Positions 25,006 through 34,615 of a stretch of 64,000 bases of DNA are shown piece after piece. Position 1 is the first letter of the stretch; each line of letters starts with the position of its first letter. Below the pieces are notes generated by a model. That model was not told where the DNA came from and did no database searches. It saw nothing but the letters and a program-made list of their open reading frames with translations. Source of the stretch: GCA-2737725 sp965229355 (lineage in GTDB: Bacteria > Pseudomonadota > Alphaproteobacteria > Rhodospirillales > Rhodospirillaceae); assembly GCA_965229355.1 (NCBI GenBank), contig OZ245869.1, positions 2,480,001 through 2,544,000 on the forward strand, read 5' to 3'. A program made the position numbers and the translations under genes.

Positions 25006-26382
25006 ATGACGCATATGTTTGTTCGCGTATTTAGCTTTGTTGCTGCACTTAGTTTTGCTGGCAATGCTTACGCCATCAAGGTCGAGGAAGTAAAAAGCCC
25101 CGGCGGCATTACTGCATATTTGGCGCAAGATAGAACCAACCCCATCATTGCCGTCTCGTTTATGTTTCAGGGTGGTTCGGCTTTAGATAGCGATGCGAAG
25201 TTGGGCTTGTCTGGCATGGCGGCAGGTTTGCTGGATGAAGGTGCAGGGGATAAAGACAGCTTTGCGTTCCAGTCTGAACTCGAAGACCGCGCCATCACAT
25301 TGCGCTTCAGCGCTGACCGCGATGCCATTCGAGGCGGTGTGACAACGACAGTACAAGCATCAAGCGTTGCGTTTGACCTCTTGAACCAAGCCATGACCAA
25401 GCCACGCTTCGATGCTGAACCAGTCGAGCGCATTCGCCGTCAAATTTTGGTTAGTCTCAAAGCGCAGTCTGAAAACCCGAATCGTATTGCCAGCCGTGCC
25501 TTGTCATCCGCTTTGTTCGGAAGCCATCCGTATGGCCGTGTCGATGACGGCACCCCTGAAACAGTGGGTAGCATTACGGTTGAAGACCTGCGGACTTGGC
25601 AAAAAACACGCTTGGCCAAAGACCGCTTGATTGTTGCAGTGGCTGGCGACATTACGCCCAAACAACTTGGCGCGGCGTTGGACAAAATTTTTGCAGGGCT
25701 ACCGGCAAAAAGCGATGTCGCGCTCGCCGTACCGGATGCGACGGTGTCGGCTGCGGCGCAGACCATTAAGATCGATAAGCCATTGCCGCAAAGCGTTCTG
25801 CTGATAGCTCAGCCCAGCATTAAGCGCAGAGACCCTGATTGGTACACAGCCCAGGTCCTCGATTACACATTTGGCTCGGGCTCGTTTGCTTCGCGCCTGA
25901 TGGAGGAAGTGCGGGAGAAGAGAGGTCTCGCTTACAGCGTCGGCACCTCGATGCAGTCTTTGGTGGGGGCGGGTTTCATGATCGGCAGTGCAGGCACCCG
26001 CAGCGATCAAGTTGGCCAAAGCCTGGAGGTGATGCGCGCCGAATGGGCTAAAATCCAGAAGGACGGCATTACCGAAGAAGAACTGAATGATGCCAAGCAG
26101 TACCTGACCGGGGCTTGGCCCTTGCGGTTTTCATCCACAGGCAGCGTGGCTGAAACCCTGGTGGCCGTGCAAAAGGACAATCTTGGTCTGGATTACCTCG
26201 ATAAGCGCAATGACTACATCAATGCGGTCACACTGGCCGATACCAAGCGTTTGGCGGCCAAGTTGTACCGTCCTGACGCTTTAACCGTCGTGATCGTAGG
26301 GCCTGCGGCTAAATCTGCTGGTGCGCCCGCACCGGCCCAGACTGAAAAGAAGCGCCCGGAACGTGAACGAAAGGCGCAATAA
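25006..26382 (+). CDS. M16 peptidase-like, non-catalytic subunit
   Basis: Partner of the upstream peptidase, 458 residues, with a signal peptide ending NAYA. The place of HxxEH is taken by GLSGMAAGLLDEG, so zinc cannot be bound. The C-terminal domain keeps the R/Y substrate-binding signature in REKRGLAYSVGT. This split of a zinc-binding and an R/Y-bearing subunit is usual for paired M16B genes. GGAG lies 7 bases before the ATG. The C-terminus ends in a charged KKRPERERKAQ tail. Confidence 0.92.
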   Translation: MTHMFVRVFSFVAALSFAGNAYAIKVEEVKSPGGITAYLAQDRTNPIIAVSFMFQGGSALDSDAKLGLSGMAAGLLDEGAGDKDSFAFQSELEDRAITLRFSADRDAIRGGVTTTVQASSVAFDLLNQAMTKPRFDAEPVERIRRQILVSLKAQSENPNRIASRALSSALFGSHPYGRVDDGTPETVGSITVEDLRTWQKTRLAKDRLIVAVAGDITPKQLGAALDKIFAGLPAKSDVALAVPDATVSAAAQTIKIDKPLPQSVLLIAQPSIKRRDPDWYTAQVLDYTFGSGSFASRLMEEVREKRGLAYSVGTSMQSLVGAGFMIGSAGTRSDQVGQSLEVMRAEWAKIQKDGITEEELNDAKQYLTGAWPLRFSSTGSVAETLVAVQKDNLGLDYLDKRNDYINAVTLADTKRLAAKLYRPDALTVVIVGPAAKSAGAPAPAQTEKKRPERERKAQ

Positions 26383-26478
26383 CGCCACAGTTAAGACGGT
26401 ATAACAGCTTCACCTTGAAGGGGGCGGCGCGGCAGGCCAAACTGCGCCACCTCAGATTTTTTTTATGAGCTGTTGTTC

Positions 26479-28116
26479 GTGACCCTACCGCTGACCCAGA
26501 CCGCCGAATGGCAGGCCCTTAAGGCCCATGCTGAGGTTATGGCGGGCGTTCATATGCGCGATTTATTCGCCGAAGCGCCCAACCGTTTTGCAGCCTTTTC
26601 CACCCGTGATGGGCAGGTGCTGCTGGATTACTCCAAGAACCGTGTTACCTCCGAGACCATGGCGTTATTGAATGCCCTGGCGTCAGCGCGTGGGGTTGAA
26701 TCTGCGCGCAAGCAAATGTTTGCGGGCGCTAAAATCAATTCCACTGAAAACCGTGCAGTATTGCACGTGGCGCTCAGAAACCGGGGCGTGGGGGCAGCAC
26801 CGCCAGCAGCTGTCATGGTCGATGGCGTCGACGTGATGCCTGATATTCTTCACACCCTAAAGCGCCTCCGTGAGTTTTCAGAACGCGTGCGTGATGGCAG
26901 TTGGACAGGGTCAACGGGCAAGAAAGTCCAACATATCGTCAACATCGGTATAGGTGGCTCGCACTTGGGCCCCATGTTCGCGGCTGACGCGTTAAAAGAC
27001 TATCAGCGCGATGATTTGTCGGTGGCGTTTGTTTCAAACCCAGACCGCGCGCAAATAGATGACGTGCTCAAAGCCTGCGACCCTGCGGCAACGTTGTTCA
27101 CCATCTCGTCTAAAACATTCACCACTGCTGAAACCATGGCGAACGCAGGCATCGCGCGTCAGTGGTTGGCTGAAGCGCTCGGTGAACAAGCAATCGCACG
27201 GCATTTTGCCGCTGTTTCCACCAATCACCGTGCCACAACAGAATTTGGCATTCCGGCTGAAAGCGTGTTCCCAATGTGGGATTGGGTTGGCGGGCGCTAT
27301 TCCGTATGCTCCGCCATTGGTTTGCCGGTGATTCTCGCCTGCGGTTATGACGTGTTCGATCAGTTGCTGGCGGGCGCACATGCCATGGACCGGCATTTTG
27401 AAAGCGCACCACTTGATTCGAACATGCCGGTGATTTTGGCGTTGCTGGGTGTGTGGTACGCGAATTTCTTCGATGCGCCAGCCATGGCGATCTTGCCGTA
27501 TGACTTTCGTTTGAAATTACTGCACTCGCATATCCAACAATTGGATATGGAAAGTAACGGCAAAGGCGTGACCTTATCTGGCGCGCCAGTTGAAGCTGGC
27601 AGTGGTCCGGTTATTTTTGGCGGTGGTGGCTCAGACAGTCAGCACTCGTTTTTCCAATTGTTGCATCAAAGCCCACGCGCTGTGCCATGCGACTTTATTG
27701 CCTCGCTAAAACCCTACAGTGGCTTTGATGAAAGCCGCGATATGTTGCTGGCCAATTGCTTTGCGCAAACCGAAGCGCTGATGAAGGGCCGCACGGCTGC
27801 TGAACTCAGCAACATGCCAGAAACATTAAAGCCGCACCGCGTGTTCCCGGGCAACAAGCCCACCAATACGATTTTGCTCGATTCGTTGACGCCCTTTGCA
27901 TTGGGCCAGCTGATCGCGCTTTACGAGCATAAGGTGTTCGTCCAGGGCGTGATTTGGGGCGTGAATTCCTTCGACCAATGGGGCGTGGAATTGGGCAAGG
28001 AGCTCGCGAAAAGCCTGCAACCAGCCTTGGCGGGTGAAATGCCGTTGGGCCCGCGCGATTCGTCCACAGCCGGGCTTTTGGCCGCCTATCTTGAGGCCAA
28101 GCGCCAGAGCGTGTAG
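26479..28116 (+). CDS. pgi: Glucose-6-phosphate isomerase
   Basis: Interconverts glucose-6-phosphate and fructose-6-phosphate. The approximately 545-residue protein shows NIGIGGSHLGP, SSKTFTTAETM, GGRYSVCSAIGLP, QLDMESNGKG and the C-terminal GVNSFDQWGVELGK signature with the catalytic Lys. No ATG is available; GTG 26479 is likely, with TTG 26473 as alternative. The gap to mutL is 10 bp, suggesting read-through. Confidence 0.96.
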   Translation: MTLPLTQTAEWQALKAHAEVMAGVHMRDLFAEAPNRFAAFSTRDGQVLLDYSKNRVTSETMALLNALASARGVESARKQMFAGAKINSTENRAVLHVALRNRGVGAAPPAAVMVDGVDVMPDILHTLKRLREFSERVRDGSWTGSTGKKVQHIVNIGIGGSHLGPMFAADALKDYQRDDLSVAFVSNPDRAQIDDVLKACDPAATLFTISSKTFTTAETMANAGIARQWLAEALGEQAIARHFAAVSTNHRATTEFGIPAESVFPMWDWVGGRYSVCSAIGLPVILACGYDVFDQLLAGAHAMDRHFESAPLDSNMPVILALLGVWYANFFDAPAMAILPYDFRLKLLHSHIQQLDMESNGKGVTLSGAPVEAGSGPVIFGGGGSDSQHSFFQLLHQSPRAVPCDFIASLKPYSGFDESRDMLLANCFAQTEALMKGRTAAELSNMPETLKPHRVFPGNKPTNTILLDSLTPFALGQLIALYEHKVFVQGVIWGVNSFDQWGVELGKELAKSLQPALAGEMPLGPRDSSTAGLLAAYLEAKRQSV

Positions 28117-28126
28117 ACCGGGCCCT

Positions 28127-29950
28127 ATGGCCATTCGTCTTTTACCGCCGAACCTTGTGAACCAAATCGCTGCCGGCGAAGTGGTGGAACGCCCTGCGTC
28201 CGCGGTAAAGGAACTGATCGAGAATTCGATCGATGCTGGCGCAACGCGCATCGACCTCACGCTTAATGATGGGGGAAAATCCCTTATCGTTGTGGTCGAT
28301 AACGGCTCAGGGATGACGTCGCGCGATTTAGCCGTGGCTGTAGACCGCCACGCGACCTCAAAACTGCCCAGTGATGATTTGCTCGATATCGGGTTTTTAG
28401 GATTCCGGGGTGAGGCATTACCAGCCCTTGGCTCTGTCTCGCGCTTAAGTCTGACCAGCCGTACGGCTGATGCAGATTCTGCGTGGCACATGATGGTAAC
28501 CGCCGGTGCGCGCCAAGGCCCTGTACCTGCGCCACATCCGCGCGGCACGCGGGTTGAGGTGCGCGATTTGTTTTACGCGACACCTGCGCGCTTGAAATTC
28601 TTGAAAGCTGCGGCGACCGAACTGACATACGCCATTGATGTGGTCGAACGTTTGGCCATGGCCAATCCGGAAGTTACATTCACGGTGACAGCGGACGGCA
28701 AGTCGCGTTTAAATTTGCCCACAGCAAAAACCCAAGGCGATTTATTTGACACGCATCTTGAGCGTTTAACCGCGATCTTGGGCAAAGAGTTTGGTGCCAA
28801 TGCTGTGCCGGTAACGGCTGAGCGCGAGAATTTAAAACTCTATGGCTATATCGGTTTGCCGACGCTGAACCGTGGTAATGCGCAAGCTCAGTATTTGTTC
28901 GTGAACGGACGACCTGTGCGTGACCGTATGTTGCAAGGTGCGGTCCGTGCCGCGTACCAGGACGTGTTGGCTTCGAACCGTCATCCATATGTTGTTTTGT
29001 TTTTAGAAGTGCCGCGTACAGAAGTGGATGTGAACGTGCATCCGGCCAAAGCCGAGGTGCGCTTCCGTGATGCGGGTATGGTGCGCGGCATGATGATCGG
29101 TGCTATTCGCCACACACTCGCTGAGTCTGGTCACCGTGCCTCGACAAGTGTGGCCAGTGCAGCCTTGGGCGCGTTCCGTCCTGGTCAGACGCTGCAATCA
29201 TCTTGGAGCCCGCGCCCGTTTAATGCCGCGCCGTCGCGTCCTATGGACGCCGCACAAGCGTATGATCACTACGGATATCAACAGCAAGGTTTAGCTGAAG
29301 CGCCGACATTGTTTACGCCGCAACCCTCTGCGCCTGCAACAATGCCCCAAGATGCGCCGGTTTCGGAAGACTACCCACTGGGTGTCGCGCGCGCCCAAGT
29401 GCATGAAACCTACATTGTTGCCCAAACGCCCGATGGCATTGTGATTGTCGACCAACACGCAGCGCATGAGCGCTTATTGTATGAGCGTATGAAGCAGTCG
29501 TTGGGCGCTGATGGTGTGAAGCGCCAATTGTTGCTAATCCCGGAAATCGTCGAACTGGATGAAGCGCGTGCAGAACGGCTCTTGGCGCGTGCTGGCGAAA
29601 TGGCGGACTTAGGCTTGGTGATTGAATCGTTCGGTACAGGCGCCGTGGCTGTGCGTGAAGTGCCTGCGCTATTGGGCGAAACCGACGTGGCCAGTATTTT
29701 ACGCGACCTCGCCGATGAACTATCGGAATGGGAAGAAGGTATTAGCCTGCAAGATCGCTTGGCTGATGTCTGTGGTACGTTGGCGTGTCATTCTGCCATT
29801 CGTGCTGGCCGTCGTTTGAATCCCACCGAAATGAATGCACTGCTGCGCCAGATGGAAGTAACCCCGAATTCGGGCCAGTGCAATCACGGCCGCCCCACAT
29901 ATGTGGAATTGAAGCTGGCTGACATCGAACGACTGTTCGGGCGGCGTTAG
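28127..29950 (+). CDS. mutL: DNA mismatch repair protein MutL (endonuclease type)
   Basis: Mismatch-repair ATPase that couples MutS to strand removal. From ATG 28127 it has 607 residues; the frame extends upstream within pgi but the family starts at MAIRLLPPNLVNQIAAGEVV. The GHKL ATPase motifs are NSIDAGAT, DNGSGM and GFRGEAL. After a proline-rich linker (about 355-415), the C-terminal domain holds DQHA-x2-E-x4-E, the nicking endonuclease motif, with ACHSAIRAG and CNHGRP as the zinc-site motifs. So it should cut DNA itself, as expected where MutH is absent. Confidence 0.97.
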   Translation: MAIRLLPPNLVNQIAAGEVVERPASAVKELIENSIDAGATRIDLTLNDGGKSLIVVVDNGSGMTSRDLAVAVDRHATSKLPSDDLLDIGFLGFRGEALPALGSVSRLSLTSRTADADSAWHMMVTAGARQGPVPAPHPRGTRVEVRDLFYATPARLKFLKAAATELTYAIDVVERLAMANPEVTFTVTADGKSRLNLPTAKTQGDLFDTHLERLTAILGKEFGANAVPVTAERENLKLYGYIGLPTLNRGNAQAQYLFVNGRPVRDRMLQGAVRAAYQDVLASNRHPYVVLFLEVPRTEVDVNVHPAKAEVRFRDAGMVRGMMIGAIRHTLAESGHRASTSVASAALGAFRPGQTLQSSWSPRPFNAAPSRPMDAAQAYDHYGYQQQGLAEAPTLFTPQPSAPATMPQDAPVSEDYPLGVARAQVHETYIVAQTPDGIVIVDQHAAHERLLYERMKQSLGADGVKRQLLLIPEIVELDEARAERLLARAGEMADLGLVIESFGTGAVAVREVPALLGETDVASILRDLADELSEWEEGISLQDRLADVCGTLACHSAIRAGRRLNPTEMNALLRQMEVTPNSGQCNHGRPTYVELKLADIERLFGRR

Positions 29951-30082
29951 AGTTTTTTGTGCTGACCTAAGGCAACGCGACCTTAACTCAAGCGTTAACA
30001 CATCGACCATTTTTTAATTCTTGGTTGCGGGCTTAAACATTCTCGGGTTTGATTGGCCTGGGATTTTGAGTTGGTTGGGACA

Positions 30083-30985
30083 ATGCTCGCGGAACTGTGG
30101 CGATATTGGACAACGTTCGCGCCTGAACGCGTGCGCAAGTATGGATACTTGCAGCGTTTGATCGCGCTTGAGTTTCGCTATAAACGCTGCGCCGACGCAT
30201 GGGAGCCGCACTTACGCCGCTGCCGCAATATCATCATCAAAGCGGCTGACCTCTGCGTACAGCAAAAAAGCTGCGTAATCTTAGGCTCTGGTTTGTTGTT
30301 AGAAGTGCCGTTGTCGGCTTTGGCATCGCGGTTTGAGACGATTTATCTGGTCGACATTTTTCATATGCCATCGGTGCAAGCGCAAGCTAAGAAGCATTTT
30401 AACGTCAAGCTTCTGACGGGCGATATCACCAGCGTATTCCAGGCTATCAAAGATCGCAAAGCGCCTGGCCCAAATCACCCTGCACCGGCGCCACGTATTC
30501 CGCATTTAAAAGAGGCGGATTTGATTGTGTCATGCAATTGCCTCACACAATTGTCAGGCGTGTTTACACAGATCTTTGAGAAAGAGCGCGGCTTCTCGGA
30601 TTTAGATTCTGATAAAGTCGCCTTTCAGATCATGGAAAAGCATGCGCACGCCATTGCGCATGAAGCTACAGGTGTTGGCCTACTCATTACTGATGTTGAA
30701 CGTTATGTGATGGCTGGTGATAAAATTGTCACCCGCACGGATTTACTAAAAGCGTACAAGCTGCCCGATACGCCAACACATATTCATAACGAGGAATGGG
30801 ATTGGTCGATTGCGCCTGCGCCCGAGGAAGACCCCGCGCGGGATATTGTTCATGTGGTCGAAGCAAAAGTGTATCAGCGCAATCTCGAGAAAGAAGATGT
30901 AGACCCTAATGCACCGCCGCCGACGTTAGATGAACTGCATGAGGGTGTTGATGACGCGCCTGCCGAAGGCCAAGAACACGCTTAG
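30083..30985 (+). CDS. Unrecognised Rossmann-like (possible methyltransferase) protein
   Basis: About 300 residues. ATG 30083 is likely; a TTG at 30053 would add 10. The stretch CVILGSGLLLEVPL followed by IYLVDIFHMP looks like motifs I and II of a class I S-adenosylmethionine-dependent fold, and ADLIVSCNCLTQLSG like motif IV. The N-terminus is rich in basic and aromatic residues, and the C-terminus is acidic and proline-rich (EEDPA...APPPTLDELHEG). No catalytic signature is clear and I know no named family. It overlaps the convergent rsmD gene by 4 bp at the stop codons. Confidence 0.65.
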   Translation: MLAELWRYWTTFAPERVRKYGYLQRLIALEFRYKRCADAWEPHLRRCRNIIIKAADLCVQQKSCVILGSGLLLEVPLSALASRFETIYLVDIFHMPSVQAQAKKHFNVKLLTGDITSVFQAIKDRKAPGPNHPAPAPRIPHLKEADLIVSCNCLTQLSGVFTQIFEKERGFSDLDSDKVAFQIMEKHAHAIAHEATGVGLLITDVERYVMAGDKIVTRTDLLKAYKLPDTPTHIHNEEWDWSIAPAPEEDPARDIVHVVEAKVYQRNLEKEDVDPNAPPPTLDELHEGVDDAPAEGQEHA

Positions 30986-31584
30986 GTGTATTTCACGAAC
31001 GAGATTTTGGCGCGACCGTAGTGGCGTTCGTCAATCAGCGTGAATTGATCTGGCAGCGTAAACTCATTTTCTGATTCAATTACAATCAGTGCGCCGGCAC
31101 TAAGCCATTTGCGCGCTGCCAAAGAAGACAGAGTTGCCGGAACGATATCTGCCGCATAGGGCGGGTCCATCAGGATGATGTCGCAAGGCTTTGCAGCGGG
31201 CGGCAGAGCTGTTGCATCAAAATTCAGCACATCACTGCGATCATCGACGCCAAGATCGCTCAAAATGCCCTCAATCGCTTTGCAGTGTGCGCGATCGCGC
31301 TCTACAAATACTGCCGATGCCGCACCTCGCGACAGAGCTTCTAAGCCTAAGGCGCCAGTGCCCGCAAAAATATCGGCGACACGCGCGGCTTGAAGGCGAA
31401 TGCCGAAGGTTTCTGTCGCATGAACGAGGCGATTAAAAATGGCCTCTCGCGCACGCTCGTTGGTAGGTCGCAAGTCTTCCGATGCCAACACGGGGATTTT
31501 GCGGCCACGCCACAAGCCACCAATAATGCGCAACCAGCCGCGTCCGCCTTTGACGGCCTTTGGCTTCGCAGGGCTTTTAGCCAT
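30982..31584 (-). CDS. rsmD: 16S rRNA (guanine966-N2)-methyltransferase
   Basis: Methylates G966 of 16S rRNA on the assembled small subunit. ATG 31584 gives 200 residues and an 8-bp overlap with the end of rluB; a frame extension to 31644 is inside rluB and improbable. Motifs: LRIIGGLWRGRKI, RPTNERAREAIFN, DIFAGTGALGLEALSRGA (SAM site) and the catalytic DPPY in ILMDPPYAAD. It is third in the amidotransferase-rluB-rsmD operon. Confidence 0.95.
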   Translation of the reverse strand: MAKSPAKPKAVKGGRGWLRIIGGLWRGRKIPVLASEDLRPTNERAREAIFNRLVHATETFGIRLQAARVADIFAGTGALGLEALSRGAASAVFVERDRAHCKAIEGILSDLGVDDRSDVLNFDATALPPAAKPCDIILMDPPYAADIVPATLSSLAARKWLSAGALIVIESENEFTLPDQFTLIDERHYGRAKISFVKYT

Positions 31585-32590
31585 CGCGGTATTTACGCTG
31601 TGGTTTGCCAGAGTGTGACTTGCCTTGCTGCGGCTTTCCCGCATGGGGCTTGCTGTGGAGTGCCTTTTTGTCGCGCGGCTTATTAAACTTGCTGAAGGGC
31701 TTCTTCTCGATTGATTCGCGCTCTTCGCGGGCTTTGGTGAATCGTTTTTTGCGGAAGGGTTTTTGGTCTGCTGATTTTTTATCGAACGGTTTTCCCTTCA
31801 GTTTTTCACGCGGCTTGTCTGAAACAGGCGCGTCTGATGCGCTAGCACCTTTGCGACCCAACTGTTCTTGCAGAACTTTGCCGGTGACTTCTTCGACTTG
31901 GCTGCGCTCTAAGCTGCCGAGTTGGAAGGGGCCATAAGAGACGCGGATCAAGCGCGTTACGCTTAAGCCCAGGTGCGCTAACACTTTGCGGATTTCGCGA
32001 TTTTTGCCTTCGGTCAGCGACATGACCAGCCAAGCATTGGCGGCACCTTGTTCGCGCTCCAACGAAGCTTGGATGGGCCCATACCGCACGCCTTCGACGG
32101 TTACGCCGTTCTTTAAGTCTTCAAGGCGTTCGGGTTCAACACGACCATGTACGCGAACGCGGTAACGGCGCACCCAGCCGCGTGAGGGGTGTTCCAATTC
32201 GCGCGCCAATTCGCCGTCATTGGTGAGCAGCAGCAGGCCTTCCGAGTTCAAATCGAGGCGGCCGACGCTGACCACGCGCGGTAACTCATTGCGGAGTTCA
32301 TCGAAAACCGTCGGGCGGCCTTTTTCGTCCTTGTGTGTTGTCACCAAGCCCGCTGGTTTGTGATAGCGCCACAGTTTCGTTTTTTCTTTTTGCGGCAACG
32401 GATTGCCATCCACGACGATCTGGTCGCTATCGCGCACGTTCCGCGCAGCCGAGGTTAATACTTCGCCGTTCACTTTCACGCGGCCATCTTCGACCCAACG
32501 CTCGGCATCGCGCCGTGAGCAGAGCCCCGCACGCGCCAGCACTTTGGCGATACGCTCGCCTTCGAATGTTTTTTCGGTCGATTTTTTCAT
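31577..32590 (-). CDS. rluB: 23S rRNA pseudouridine synthase (RluB type)
   Basis: Makes pseudouridine in 23S rRNA (the RluB/RsuA group). The S4 RNA-binding domain (RIAKVLARAGLCSRRDAERW) is followed by the catalytic GRLDLNSEGLLLLTND with its Asp, and NREIRKVLAHLGL. After residue 245 comes a roughly 90-residue Lys/Arg-rich tail with repeated KPFxK, KPxxK and SKPHAGKPQ units, probably an RNA-binding extension. ATG 32590 overlaps the upstream stop (ATGA), which favours it over 32599. Confidence 0.93.
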   Translation of the reverse strand: MKKSTEKTFEGERIAKVLARAGLCSRRDAERWVEDGRVKVNGEVLTSAARNVRDSDQIVVDGNPLPQKEKTKLWRYHKPAGLVTTHKDEKGRPTVFDELRNELPRVVSVGRLDLNSEGLLLLTNDGELARELEHPSRGWVRRYRVRVHGRVEPERLEDLKNGVTVEGVRYGPIQASLEREQGAANAWLVMSLTEGKNREIRKVLAHLGLSVTRLIRVSYGPFQLGSLERSQVEEVTGKVLQEQLGRKGASASDAPVSDKPREKLKGKPFDKKSADQKPFRKKRFTKAREERESIEKKPFSKFNKPRDKKALHSKPHAGKPQQGKSHSGKPQRKYRDG

Positions 32591-33300
32591 GAGCGGCACG
32601 CTTGAATAAAAGCTTCGAATAATTTGTTGTCGACAGGGCTGATGTGAAATTCAGGATGCCACTGCACGCCAATAACGAATTTGCGGGCAGGGTCTTCAAT
32701 GCCCTCAATCACGCCGTCAGGCGCAATGGCATTTACAACCACATTTTTGGGCACAGATTTGACAGCCTGATGATGCGCGCTATTCACGGGTGCTTTTGTC
32801 GCGCCGCCGATTTTATGAAGTAACGTCCCTTCGCAGATCGTTACGTCATGACCCGCCTCGTTCCGCGGATTCGGCTGTTCATGAGCGAGCGGTGCAGAGA
32901 TTTCATCCGGGATGTGCTGGATGAGCGTTCCGCCCAAAGCAACGGCCAATAACTGCTGCCCACCGCAAATGCCAAGAACCGGTTTGTCCGCATTCAACAT
33001 GGCGCGGGTGATGCCCAACTCAAAATCTGTCCGGCCTTCTTTCAAGATCACGGTGTCGTGACGTTCAGCCGCACCGAACAGCGCAGGGTCCACATCGAAG
33101 GCGCCGCCCGAGACCAGCAAGCCGTCTAGCATATCGGCGTAAGTCGCGACCAAGCTGACCTCGTGGGGCAGTACGACAGGCACCCCGCCTGCTTCGCGCA
33201 CGGCGGAGCAGTAGTTTTGGCGTAGGGCGTACCAGGGAAACTTTGAATAACCGCCGGGTTCTTCGCTGTCGGCAGTAATGCCAATCACGGGGGACCGCAT
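32587..33300 (-). CDS. Class I glutamine amidotransferase-like gamma-glutamyl hydrolase (PuuD-like)
   Basis: Cytoplasmic hydrolase of the gamma-glutamyl-GABA hydrolase family (peptidase C26). Nucleophile C112 in GICGGQQ, and His215/Glu217 in QWHPEF, complete the triad. 237 residues, normal length. No putrescine-utilisation genes lie nearby, so the true substrate is open; many members act on other gamma-glutamyl amides. It heads the operon with rluB (ATGA overlap) and rsmD. Confidence 0.87.
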   Translation of the reverse strand: MRSPVIGITADSEEPGGYSKFPWYALRQNYCSAVREAGGVPVVLPHEVSLVATYADMLDGLLVSGGAFDVDPALFGAAERHDTVILKEGRTDFELGITRAMLNADKPVLGICGGQQLLAVALGGTLIQHIPDEISAPLAHEQPNPRNEAGHDVTICEGTLLHKIGGATKAPVNSAHHQAVKSVPKNVVVNAIAPDGVIEGIEDPARKFVIGVQWHPEFHISPVDNKLFEAFIQACRS

Positions 33301-33314
33301 GCAAACCTCTAAAT

Positions 33315-33330
33315 GGGCCTTCTGAGGCCC
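33315..33330. other. Short hairpin between transglycosylase and amidotransferase genes
   Basis: GGGCCT pairs with AGGCCC across the loop TCTG in the 90-bp gap. On the minus strand it follows the transglycosylase and precedes the amidotransferase ORF. The T-rich flank is weak, so it could be a leaky terminator or a leader element. Confidence 0.35.
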
Positions 33331-33390
33331 TATAAATTAAGGCCCTGACGTGCGCTTTAGTGCCCGTTCTGTCAAGCCGCGATGGCGGTT

Positions 33391-34443
33391 TTACGAGCTA
33401 CGATTGAGCTGATTATAGGCTTTCGACGCCTGGCCAGACGTAATGGCCCCGCTTTGCGAGGGGGGCAGGCTATTGCGGACCATACTGTCCATCAACACCT
33501 GGGACATATCTTCGCCCTTGAACCCGTTTGACGAAAGTGCGGTGCCTTGGTCTTGGTTTTCTTCTTCGTCGCCCGTCATCATCATGGGGGCATTGGCGAT
33601 CATGCGCGCCAGTTCCTGCATCACGAACCAAGACACAGTCATCCGCTCGGAATTGTTCGAGCGCATGGCGGCACCAAAATCCATCGGATTGTTGCTGCCG
33701 CTTTCCGATGTAGTAGCGCGTGCACTGTAAATTTCTTGGCTCGCCCCAATCGACTTTGCATCATCTTCGCCAGCCATGGTGGAGGCGATATCAGCAAAAC
33801 GATCCATCTGATTGTCAAAACGCCCGCGGATTAAATCAAGCACTTGGCTGACTGTGCGCGGTGTGCCGTTTTGCGCAAAGAAGATGCTGCGGTTGGAGCG
33901 TGCAGCATCGGGCGTGACGTGCGAGGCGTAAACGTTCGGCGCGTTTTCCTCGGCCGCCAGCATTTGGCCAGCGCCTGTCGGCCCTAGGAAGTGCGCTAAA
34001 TACAAGTCTGCGGCGCCTAATTCGCGGCCCAGGTTTTGGCTTAATGCATCAGAGTTGTCGCGCGCATAGGCAGCGGCAAACTTAGCTGACGCTTCCGGGT
34101 CTTCGCGTAAGTCGAGGATTTTTTGCTCGATGACTTTGTTGCTGACAACAGGCTTGCCTGTCGAGCCTGTGGAAATTTGTTCAGCCAACTCGCCATAGCC
34201 GTACTCAGCACCGTGACGTTTAAAGACATCAAGCCAGGTGCCCTTGGTGAATTGGAATAAACCAGTAGCTGATGACGTCGAGGCTTCGGCATCGGTTTTA
34301 AAACCACTCTCCTGGGCGGCTTTGGCCAGCAGGTATTGAAAGCTCACACCTGATTCAGCGCTGGCCACCTGAATGCCCTTCAAGGTGTTTCGCGGAATTT
34401 TGGTTCCGGCAACTTGCACGATGTCAGTCGCAACGCTTGTCAT
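33391..34443 (-). CDS. Lytic transglycosylase (SLT)-domain protein
   Basis: Predicted peptidoglycan-cleaving protein of 350 residues. The SLT/goose-lysozyme-like core is near the start: SFQYLLAKAAQESGF with catalytic Glu45, then ATGLFQFTKGTWLDVF, and later DLYLAHFLGPTGAGQML. There is no recognisable signal peptide at MTSVATDIVQVAG, which is odd for a periplasmic enzyme; secretion by a flagellar-type or other route is possible. The C-terminal half (after about 190) is polar, glutamine/serine-rich and without known domains. The frame continues to 34455 (M-V-K-I-M-T); I prefer 34443. Confidence 0.82.
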   Translation of the reverse strand: MTSVATDIVQVAGTKIPRNTLKGIQVASAESGVSFQYLLAKAAQESGFKTDAEASTSSATGLFQFTKGTWLDVFKRHGAEYGYGELAEQISTGSTGKPVVSNKVIEQKILDLREDPEASAKFAAAYARDNSDALSQNLGRELGAADLYLAHFLGPTGAGQMLAAEENAPNVYASHVTPDAARSNRSIFFAQNGTPRTVSQVLDLIRGRFDNQMDRFADIASTMAGEDDAKSIGASQEIYSARATTSESGSNNPMDFGAAMRSNNSERMTVSWFVMQELARMIANAPMMMTGDEEENQDQGTALSSNGFKGEDMSQVLMDSMVRNSLPPSQSGAITSGQASKAYNQLNRSS

Positions 34444-34615
34444 GATCTTCACCAAAAAGGGCAGGGCCGCATTCTGTGGCCCAAGCCGGTTTGAGGTGAA
34501 ATGTAGGCCCCATTGGTTACTGATTTCTTACCTGTTTCTTAACCATTCAAGCCATTGAAATCATTGAAATATCAGGCACTTGACCGAACTCACGAACTCA
34601 ACGACGGTCAGGTTT

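Noticed and set aside
27826..28548. 240-codon minus-strand frame over the pgi/mutL junction
   Set aside because: Both underlying genes are certain; the antisense frame bridges two unrelated genes.
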